Made by a program: the position numbers and the translations under genes. Below the pieces are notes generated by a model. The model did not search any database. It was not told the origin of the DNA and saw only the letters and a program-made list of their open reading frames with translations. Shown piece by piece: positions 1 through 12,100 of a stretch of DNA of 64,000 nt (position 1 is its first letter; every line of letters starts with the position of its first letter). Source of the DNA: Phorcus lineatus (Eukaryota > Mollusca > Gastropoda > Trochida > Trochidae); NCBI GenBank assembly GCA_921293015.1, contig OV121090.1, forward strand, positions 992,001 through 1,056,000, read 5' to 3'.

Positions 1-98
1 ACAGGTCACAGCGTAGTGGGGTTATATCCCAGGGGTATATGAGTGGAACGAGATCGTATACATTTTCCCCTGAGACAGGATGTTCAAAGCCATCTTAC

Positions 99-164
99 CT
101 GACAGTTTTAGCCTGCATTTTCTTCATCGGGTCTATCTCCCTCACGATGTTCAAGTCAGTTCGT
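99..164 (-). CDS. NDRG: NDRG exon, last one in window
   Basis: 66 nt, acceptor TTTTCAG, donor GTAAGA. It completes KR and encodes TDLNIVREIDPMKKMQAKTV. The family has RRDLEIERP here. The open phase-2 end and a good donor show that more exons follow outside the window. Confidence 0.9.
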
Positions 165-3100
165 CTGAAAAGAGGGATCAAGGATTAAGCTTCTAGCACC
201 TAACAGACAAGTGGATGAAGTGTGTAATATAACAGAATTGAAAGAACAAGACATGTAAAGAAATAAAGCGAGGTAAAAATTGCCAGCAGATATCAGAGTG
301 ATCTAACAGTCTATTGATATCCATACGACTCTGGGCAGTACTTAAAAGTCTTTTAAAAGATGTGTCTTGGTCACTCGTTTTGTACATATCTCACTTATTT
401 AGGGCTGCATCCATATTTTAGCTTCTCATGACATTTAACAGTTTTCATAACGTGATTGTGTGTAGCCATTTGAAAAAAGAACTGCAGTTCTATAAAACAG
501 ATAGAATTGGGATAGGGTGAAGGGTGGGGGGTTGGAGGTGTTGTGGGAGAATGGAGGGGACCTACTTGAGATAGGACTCGGTGATGAGGGCTAGGTTCTG
601 GGGGTTGATACACTTGACGTAGTCCTTGTACACCGTGATCAGGTCATGGTTCTCCCAGCGAGTTTTCTGAAACATCACAACATGTTGTAGAAATGTGGTG
701 GCTTACCTACTTAACTGCCAGAAAATGAAGGTAGTATTTTCAAAGGAGGTTTTGTTTATGTGTTATCCTCTTGAATAACATGACGTGTGCTGGCTTAATT
801 TCAAGAACAGCAAATTGGTGTAAGTCAATTTCTTTACTCTGAATAACACAACATTTTGTTTTCAACTTCTAAATCCCCTTTAATTAGTGATCTCACTTGT
901 AATGACACTATTTAATGCCTTTATCTTCATGAGAACACAAGCCTTAATATATTAATTAAGGATTGTTGGATAAAGGAATCTATTTGAAAGATTATTCATT
1001 AATCCCACAATGCAACTCACCTTTCCAAACCAGTGCCACAAGAGGTATTCCTCGGTGAAGTTCGTCACCTGGCCGGAGAACAGGTACCACGAGTTCATCT
1101 GTCAGCAACAGGAAATAATTGACTATTAACCATTAAGAATGTCAAACATACCATCAAACAGCATAATTGAAGAAAGACAATAGACCGATCCATTAAGCCC
1201 CGCCCCCTAACGACCGCCCCTAGCAACCGCAAACCTCGGACAAACATGCGGAAGTGTCCGACACATGTGTTTTTGAGTACGAGTATTCTGCCGACGACTA
1301 CGGCTAATTAGAGTTTTGTCATGTCTCAGAAACGGTTGAATTATTGAAAATATAGTCTATTGATAATGTAACTGCAGAAATTGGAACAAAATAACTGTTT
1401 AAAAATATTTGATCACGCGAAAACAGGTCCTCTGTCGCGTCAATGGGCCCTGATTTATATTTAATTGTGAAATCGAGCAACAATAAATTTGCTGATGATG
1501 GTTTCAGGTGTTTTTCATTTCTGAGAACTGCTGGTAAAAAACCCTGAAAAAATCGTAAAATCCTGTGGTTCATATACATTATGTGTGCGTGCACTGCCTA
1601 TTTATAGCAACACGTACGGACTGGATCACATGATTTTCATCTCGCAGACTGATCTTTTCTAAAATTGTATTCGCCTTCAACACAGTCGTTTTTAAAAAAT
1701 TAATCTAGCATCAGTGAAAATAACAAGCTTCTTTTATGAATCTATGAGTTGAAACCCGTGGAAAGTTTATGACACATCGTAACATATGTCAGTTATCTCC
1801 CTTTATAGTGTTCTATCATGTAATATTTTGACTGTTTTAATCATTTTAAAACTGTATTTTGGCTAAATCATTCCTCCAGTGACTGGACATGACCTGTATT
1901 TAGAGTAGATATAATTGTTTTTACTCATGAAACTTGTGATAACTATCAATATTTAACTATATAGCAATTCATAGGGAGAATGTGATATGTGCTTTTTTTA
2001 TAATAATATCATTTGATGAAGAAACAATTATTAATTCAATTCAGTAAACATTTCTGCAAAAAGAAAATATTAGAAATAATTTACATTCAATAAATGAATC
2101 ATGCCTAAAATATGAACTCTTATAAGTACCTTTATATAATTATTAGTACATTATAGATGTTGTCACAATATATGTATTTATGAATGTATTTATAGGACTG
2201 TATTATTCTGCTCAGATACAATCAGATTAATTTGCAAACTATTTTGCTGAAGTATTTAAAAGATTTTATCTAATGAATGAGAAAACAATGATTTCACTTG
2301 TATCATTATTCAATCATAAAAATAATTAGGTATATTTTACATGCTGCTTTATTTGCCCATGTCATACTGTTTTTACATCTGTACTTATTAATGATGGGCA
2401 GATTTATCAAAACCCTTTGCCTCCTTGACTCTGAAAAAAGGAACACAAGCTTATGAGTGTGTTTTATTCATGCATCAACTGACTTTTCTTTTCATCTAAC
2501 AATCAATAAGGGTGTAAACCTGAAAATATTCTAACTGATGGTTTGCAAAATTACATAAATAAAAGAGTGTATGGTTTGATGATAGTGATAATTAACAGCC
2601 TTTCAAAATAAATTAAAAACTGGCAATGTTTATTTTGATTGTTCACATAAAAAGAAATTGATTATGTGCATATTAAACTTATTAGATAGACATTTTGACA
2701 AAGTCAGTGTTATCAAATCAGATAAAATAAATAGTCTGACCAAATTATCATTATTATAGATCTAGCAATACAAACTGTAAGAATTAGTTAGAAGGCTCCA
2801 CTTGCTGGTTGTTTTTTAATATTTTATACAGACATGACGATTGTGTGTCTATATAGGATCATTTTCATTAAATTATTTCACCTTTGTCGAAAACTTATTT
2901 GACAATTATATATTCATGAAGAGAATGTCATCAATTATATGTCTATATTTTCAAGAATTTTTGAAGGTTAGAATTAATTGTCCTATTAATGAGATGATCT
3001 TTTCACAGACTTTAGGCCTATATATGTTTAATCCATGAATATAGTATTTCATCAATGTTTTCATGAGATTATTTTTTACTTAATCTGACATTCTATTAAT

Positions 3101-6100
3101 TGGTATCACATCTAATGGAAACTTGGAAAAATATAATTAAATTAGTTTTTAATCTATGAAATTCCAATTCATACATCTATTTAGAATGTATTTAGAATAA
3201 TTATTGTGTTATTTGTTTCACCCCAACCTGTCGGGGAACAAATGCCTTCTATCGATCGATTTCAACTTAGCCTTTAGAAATATATTATTTGAAAAAGAAT
3301 ATTTGAGTCTATTTATTCACCTCGCCTGAGGCAAACTTACCTTTAAATTAATTCAACTTATTTTACTGTACGGGAAAATTTAGCTTGAAATAACCCCCAA
3401 AACACTTTTATTTATGTAAACAAACCGAGCATGGTGCACTCACCTCTCATTATTTTATTGATACATCTCCGATGTGAGTCGGATATGCTGTCTCCGATGT
3501 ATTTTTCTGAAATAAAGGACCCTTTTTGCAATGTTACTAATACTGCCATCGACTATATTGACTTGATATTACTGCAATTTCTTCGTAAAATGTCTGGACG
3601 AAAATCCTGTGTCATAAAGACAGCCCGCCATGTTGCCTGTTGATGTCCGAGGAAGCGATCGCGGGAAGGTAGGTCAAAAATACGGCGCGCCGATTGGTCG
3701 AAAACCTGTAGGGGCGGGGCTTAATGGATCGGTCTATTATCAGTTTTATTAGTCATCCTTTAATGTCATATACAAAATATATACAACTTTTCATAATTTA
3801 GTTTAAGAACAAAGGTTTATGCATTAACATTATCAAATACATTCAACTGAAGAATCGAGACATTAATCCTCCCATTAATTGACAGTTTGATAATTTCCAC
3901 AAACTATGAACACTAACTAGCTGTAACTTTGTGCATCTGATGTTTTAGAACCAATCTTGACCTGAACTTTCTGAGGAATTAAAAAAAAGAAAAATGTCTC
4001 ACCTTCTGGTATCCCCACTCGACCCAGCCGGCCTGAGTGGCGGTGTTGTTGATCAACACTAGCGAGTCAACATGGTCGGGGTGGCTCAGCTGAAAACAGG
4101 GGAGGTAATTCAGTTCATGAGAAGTTAACTTTTTTTATTGTTAAAAGGAAATTGAATTCAATATAAGTCATAAACTGACAACAATTCATCATCGTTCTTT
4201 AAGGATCTGCTTACAAGATAAACTCACATACCTCATAACGTGTCAGAATGTTGGCGCCCATCCCAACTCCAAACCCGATGAATCTCTTTAACCTGAAATC
4301 ATAATATTTATTTTATTAATGAAGATGTTTACACTGCATATCATTTCCTTGAAATTAAAACAGTAGCTTTTCACTTCTGATAAAAAGTGCCTAGCTGAAA
4401 AATAAAAACGGGAGAAATATATAGAATAATCATAACAAAAACTGTTCCCTTACCCATAATGCTCCACCACGGAATGGAGACCCTCGGCAAGCTCGTCCAT
4501 GGAAGGGTAGACGAACCTGAATAAGAAAATAAAAACTTATCATAACAAATGTTTAAGGAAGAGAATTTCAAATAATTTTACTCCTTAAATCAAACTTTCA
4601 ATATTTCACTTTTGAAAACTACATAGAAAAATTTTATTACTCGTAAGTTATATTGAAAACATTGTATCATTCATGCAAATGAAACATCATTCTATATGAG
4701 AAATAAAATATTTTAGTGTTTACTTCTTAAGTGTTATGTTAGCAAATTGAGTTCAGAAATTTCAATTAAATAAGTTTTTTTAAAGTAAATTTCAGAATAC
4801 TATTGTCTTAAAAAGTTATTCAAGCAAGTGTGACTCTTCACTGCCTGATAAATAATATCATTCAAAAACCAAGGACAATTAAATTTTAGTTAAAGTTAGT
4901 TCTGCCCTGGTTTTAAAGAACACAGGTTCATAGAGCATCAGATCAATATCACATTCTTAATATTCTAAATCTACGATATAACACCCCTCCTCGTATCACT
5001 ATGTACACAAAACAACAGATTTACAACATTTAATTCATGCAATACATGAAAACAAAAACAAATGAAAAGATATTGATAAAACTTGACAAACATTTTCCCT
5101 CATGCTGTCAATACAGTTAAACACTAAACACTAGTGAACTAAAAATTGACAAAGAAATTTATCAAAAGGCTATCTTTTAAATCATCTTTTTAAGATCTTT
5201 CGAATCACTGGCGTTTAAACGATACCACAAGTTCTTCGGTGACCAGTCCAAGTCTAATTTGTCTATTCTATGGAAAAGCTTTTAATATATAATGTGTGAT
5301 GTACGGTAAGTTAAATTGTTAGTTTCTTATTTTAATTCACTGACACAACTAAAGTAAAATGTAGGATAAAAACCAACTGACACCTATGTTGAAATTGGAT
5401 ATTTATGAAAGTAACACTTAGTTGTCATAAACAGAATTAATAAGGTTAAAAATTTTCATAATGTAAAAAAACACCTTCAGCTAAAACAATTAACAGTCAA
5501 GGACAGACAACTGTAGAAAGTAATAAAATCAAGAAATTCTAAAAATAAACCAGAATGGGTCCAAAAATAACTTTTATCGGTCGCAATGACAACAGGTCCT
5601 TTATTCTGACACTGTTTAGAAGAAGTCGAGTCCTTGTCACATCAAGGGGAGATCTCGTAAGGCTGTTTAAATATCAGAATCATACTGCCAGCAAGGTTAA
5701 TATGTTAATTTTTACGTTAAGGCAACATAAATGGCCCCTCACCGTAATAATGAATGTTAATTTACCCCACTTATAGTTTCTTGTATATGATTTTGATCAG
5801 AAAACAAAAACAGTATTTTCCTTTTCAAAGATCATTTGTATTTGCCATTGATAAGGTTTGTAATATAATAGATACATATGAATAATTAGCTGTATTATAA
5901 AATGTTCTTTATGTGATATTTGTCAATCAAATAATCACTTAGAAACAAAATGAGTGACTTTTAAAAATAAAAATAAAACAGGTAAAGCTAGGTCTCATTT
6001 GTGCCTCAAATAATTCAGTGACCATAGAAAGTTGACAGGTGAACGGTATGTACATAAAGGGGCGGAGTCTTCAGAAGTGGGCGGAGTGAGGTTAGAGTGG

Positions 6101-9100
6101 TACAGTGAGCACAGCTTGTCACATGACCAACATACCTGCTACCTAGCGAATCAGGGTTACCCAGAACATCGTGTCTGTTTGAATGAATGACAGAGTCGGT
6201 TAAAGTACATTCCTGACATACAGACACGTAGTTACATCTTGTCCCTCTCTCAAAATGTTAACAGTGAAATTTACCATGAAGCTGCATGGTGATGTCTCTT
6301 AATATGTAACAGGTACTACATATACTTCACATGTATATTTCTCTGACACATTTTGTAAACTTTGAGAGTTTGTAAGAAACGAGATTCCAGAGTTTGTACA
6401 AATAAGTTATAGATGCAAGCTCATGAAACGTCTATTAAATTTGACACAGAGCTGAAGATGAGCTTATGATGAAAATCCTACTAAAATAACCATGGACACG
6501 ATGCAATGCATGCTGGTTGACATACACATATCTGCATTCAGAACTCGGCTAGTTAATAGCTGACAAGACGTACAACAGCTTGTGGTGTAAAGATGTACAC
6601 AAACTGTCTGAAACACCCTGGCATTCTTCATCACTCATCAACGTGTCATATCTACACACTTCCTTGAAATTCTTTGTTCTACAACGCTGGATGTCAAAAG
6701 TCATTACTATGAAGACAAGGAAGTCTAGGAAAACTGAACCTAACCTGAATTGATGCAGCAATCCAAACATGGTTTTTAGGTTTAAATCTATTGTACATTT
6801 GATGTGGGACTAGAGATGTGACGGTGAATAGGTTCTCATTTCTTAACTAATACAATGTTTATCACATCAAGACAGGAAGGATTTATAATGATGTTAAACT
6901 TGCAGACCTTCATTACTTTACAGGTGTACTAGTGACGTCACGTTATTTCCGCTCTGCTCGTATCTTTGCATCGATCTTTCAAAATCACACTTCATTTTAC
7001 CAGAGCTTGACCTGAGGAGGGTTATGAATCAACATTTCTCGTTGTGAGTGAAAAAATTTAACTTGAACTATATTAACATAACTGATTGAATTGTTCACAC
7101 ATTTACAGATTAATCACTTAGTAATGACCACATTTGCAAAACAGTTTTTCTAAATAAAGGGTTCCTTATAATATATTTTTGTGTAAATATAATGAATATG
7201 TAGATGTTAGTAATGTTAAACATTCATTCAAAAACTATTATTCTACAAGAATATCTAAAACATGCACATTCCCTCAGTAGCCTGGCCTATGTTCACAAAG
7301 CCCCCTTAGTTCAATGTGAGCCTTAAGCCCATAGCCTAAACATAAGGGAGCTTTTACATGTGGGCTCTGATTTTCAACAAGCATTCATGAATAAACAACT
7401 AGGACGCGTCTAGGAAGAACCATTAGCAGAATCGTTCATTATCAGAGACAAGACTCTTGCATCCACACTTTAGATGTTAATGATAAGCCAACTCATCAGC
7501 AAGGCATTATTGCGGCAATTCTAATCACTGTCTAATCACTGAAAGCCTTGAAGCATAACCTATCTGTGCCAGCCCATTGGCCTACTGCGGCTGAACTTGA
7601 CGACAGAAATCTTCTAAATGTTGCAATGTTTTGCAGGAAAGGTCACTGCATTTAATCAAGTAATTCTGGTACAATGCAGCAAGCCTTAGATTAAACAGTG
7701 GTGTAGACTGGCACAAGACATGCCTTGTTGGTAGAGTTGATGAAGAGCAAGCAAACACTCTATCATTATATTAGGCAAAAAATATAAAGAGTTCAATATA
7801 AGTCATTTCAATTAGTTAACCCTGATAACTATGGGCAACTAGAGTTTATTTTGCACCATCTGATTCCTATGTGTACTTAATTTCAAATGTCTTGACATTA
7901 GGGTAACTTTTGACCAATGTATATTCCAAAACAAAGTTGTGAGACATTTTGTATAAAAGATACTGCCAATGATTTTGCAATGTCTTGGAGATTAGATCAA
8001 AGTTATATATTTTTCATTCAGTCATGAATATACATTACGTTTCGATTATCAACTAGCCTCTAATATTAGTGTTGGATATCATCAGTAATATTGTTTCAAC
8101 TTAGCAATGCACATAATTATGTTTGAAAGTTTTGTTTTGTTATTTCAAGGATAAGCACAACGTTTTGAAAAACTCCAGATCAAACATTTTTCACCAAGTA
8201 TCTCAATCATCTTTATGAAAATAAGGTGTGAGATTTCATTTGAAAGATGCTGTTCTTTCTTGTCTAAGTATTTCCCTCAAAGATTTTCCCAACATATTGA
8301 AGATGAGTATAACATTTTGTACTCACTCGGGTTTCAACTGAAGAGCTCCCTCTTCCTGCCCGGGTGCGTTCACGTGGTACACACAGAAGTGTCTCAGAAT
8401 GGGCTGCATATCCGAGTAGCTGAAGAATCCTTGGAAACAGGTGATGTCTGCAGCGAGAAACAAACATCATTAGGGCTGTGCAATATTAACAGTATATACA
8501 AATTGTTATGAGCTGTGCAATACCATAATTTCATTATCATTTTTGTTTTGACAATAAACTGCACCAAAAGGATTTAAACAGAAATATATAGATATAGATA
8601 AAACTATGTAACTTGTTTAAAGGTAAAGTTGCAGGTTGACGATGTAGGAAAATGCTCTTGGATTGTAAGAAATATTTTAATTGCATCCGTGGCAAGAATG
8701 ATTTTTTACTTTGAATTTCAGGCAATTTATCATTTAAATTTTACTCCCCGAGTGATGATTAATATTTTGAAAGATTTAACAGTTTTATATGGTGTTATGC
8801 TGAACACTGAATACATTCACCGTATTGCAATATTATCACAATACAGGAGATCATATTGCAAGATGTTGCAATACAAATTTAGGTCCAATATCTAGCCCCA
8901 AACATCATAGTTGAATGTCAAGTTGTATTTTTCAGTAGTAGGATGGAGGGGAAGTTGGAGTTGGGGGGCTTGGAAACAATGTCTACAACATCAAGCAGTT
9001 CCCTGACTAATTATCCAGAATATTCCTTTCAACTGAGTCAGCTGACAAATACTACTAGAAATTTATTCACTTAATAAAATTGTGCCAATCAGTATTTACA

Positions 9101-12100
9101 GTCACAGCATCAACATATTAAGCTGATTTTTCAGACTCAGTTTTTGCTCTATTTTTATATATACCATTATAGCAGCTGAACATTTCTATTTCAGTGCTCT
9201 GGCTTCTAGGATAAAATATAGAAAGTGATGGCTATAATCATTTGTTTTAATATTTAGTTAACAACAGTAAGCATATCACTTATCTATATCAAATGCATGC
9301 TCAACACATCGAGATTAGCTGAATACTATCTTTGTCATGCCAAAGGTATTTCATAATAACTGATCAAAATTCATATGCATGGCTTTCTTCGTGTCACATT
9401 AAGTGTAGAACAGAAGAAAGTCCAATAGACAGCGTAAATCAAACGGTAATCCTAAGTCACCGTGAGTCATCCACCAGAGACATGACTTTACTAAATGAGC
9501 AAAGTTGGGCAATAGTTCAGGTGTCTAGGAGAATCACCAAGCACTAAGCAATTCAGGAGACTCCAGGATCAGACTTGGCTTGGCTTTAAAGAATCTGTTG
9601 TTAAAACAAAAGGTTCTAAAGTAACAAAATAAATCTTCCATTATCTATATAAAAAAATGGTCACAGCCACAACTCATTGCCAATATAAAGGACCAGGGCC
9701 CACTTTCACAGAGATCACTTATACTTAGGTTATCATAACTCAATCTAATAACTTCTGAGGGACTTTGTGAAATTAGTGTCCGGACTTATCAAAAGGAAGT
9801 ATGGTTTGCAAAGATACCTTGTCATAATCTGCATGCTATATGGTCAGTGATAATAGATGTCAGAAAAGCAATGACATTGTTGATTATAACTGTATTAAAT
9901 GAGCTAGAAAAACAGCAAGTCTGATAGCAAGACTTGTCTATATTCATCAAGAGAAAGAATTCATCATGATAAGAAAATCTAAATCATTCATAGTGCAACT
10001 GCAAATATCACAATATCAACATAAAAAAGGTACTAGAATGGAGCAGAAACTTTAGCATGAATAAAAAGTTTGGGTTTCATTCCAGTCTGATTAAAATCGA
10101 CCGTGTTCGGAGGAATAAATGTTTTAAAATATTGACTCTATCGAGATTCGAACTCTATCTGTCCTGGCTATCCTCTCCACAATGGTCTGAAGGCAGCCTC
10201 ACTGCTCGCACATGCTGACACCAGTTTAGCGCAGATAAAACCTAGTCATTAGCGAACCAATCACATCATCGCGTTTAAAATAAGGATAGCGGCGATCAAG
10301 GTTAACAAATGGTAAATGGGAGTTACTTGCTTCTAGCAAGGATAGCCTAGACAGACAGAGTTCCAATCTCGGTTGAGTCAATATTTTTAAACTTTAATTC
10401 CTCGGAACACGGTCGATTTTAATCAGACTGGGTTTCATTCATAGTACATCTACAATTATTATTAACTTAAAAAAGCACAATATAAAAGCAGAATCTTGAC
10501 CATGAGTAAAAAGTTGTCATTTATAGTGCAACTTCAAATATCATCATCAACAAGACTAAAAATAAGCAGAAACTCACGGTTGAGACCAATGTCGTGGAAG
10601 GTGAGGATGGCAGTCTTGGAGCGGTCGCCCTGGATGGCCACGTGCATGTTTCCGTACGGAGTCTCGATGTCATCCTCCTGCAGCACAACAGAGAGTCTTA
10701 GTTCAGTAACTTTCGCCGATAAGTGAAAACAAATTGTTCTACCTGGTAATTGCTGTACAAAGTCTCGATGACCTCCCCTGCAGTGGAACACAGGCTGCTA
10801 CTTACATTGTTATCAGCAATCTTCAACAAGTGAACCAAGTCAAGCAGCCATGTGTTGTATTTCATTCTCATTCAATGAACTTTTGATAAATAGTCAAAAT
10901 GTTATTTTCACATTGGGTTGCAGTAATAAGGATTTTCAAAGGGGTGAGCTTACTTATGGACACTTAGATTTTAGAATGAATGTCTGGCATTTGGGGAATT
11001 AAAACACAAGCATCCCTCTTAATATTTCCATGGGACAAAATTCCAAACAAATCAAAATGAACTGTACAGAATAAAGAATGGAGGATATCTCCAACAATTA
11101 AACAACTGTGAAAAACATTTCTTTATACTCATTCAATTAACATGAGTTAAAAGTCGATATTGAAATTTCATTCCAAAATTAAGGAAATAAAAATTCGCAA
11201 ATTTTACCCATCTTTTTTTAAATATCATTTAAAGCTAGAAAAATGCACCACTTATGTGCCAGATAAAAGAGTCTAAAATGAATCTTGTAAACATGGTCAG
11301 AGGCTGATGCTCATCAGCTGAATTAAAGTAATTCTATTGGTAGCCAAACAAATTCAAAATTACATGTCCATTGCACTTTGATCATGAATAAACTACAAAA
11401 TACTAGGAGTGCAGCTATCTATCAAAATAGGAGTATGATTTTATTTCTCCTAAAGTAGAAAGCCTGATGTAGCTATCTTTGTAGCAATGTTACCAAAGCA
11501 GCTATAAAAAGATATAAAGCTGCCTAAGAGATGGGTAAAGCAGACTTGTCTACAGGAAGTGGTAACTAATGGCCAGGGATTGGGAAAGGTAGGGGCCATG
11601 GGCCATTTTGTACATTGGATGAACTAATGGCCTATTCAAATTAAAACTTTTACCATAGCTACAAAAGGAATGGCCCATGTAAATTTCTGAAAATGACTGA
11701 AAGCCATAAAAATAGCCAATTGTCAAAGGTGTCTTTCCCAATCCCTGATAGTATGTTAAAACATTATTGTTAGGTCAAAATATTTTTGTTGATATGTCAT
11801 GATTGAATTAAGTCAAACCTTGAATTAAGGTCAGATACTTCATCACCTGTACATAACAAACAACCCTCCATTACAACAGACAATAGCTCGGTAACAATTG
11901 TTGAAGTGCACATGACAAAACAGTCCCTGAACTCACTGCTTTTGTTGGGGCTCTGTTTAATGTATCTACTTGTTGCACAGAAGTTGTATTTATGTCTCTA
12001 CACAAATGACATACACATACCAGAAGTCACTGTTAATTCCTCGCTCCTCACATTACAGCATGTTCAGAGGTCAATTCAAAAACTCTGTTTACTTTCAACT

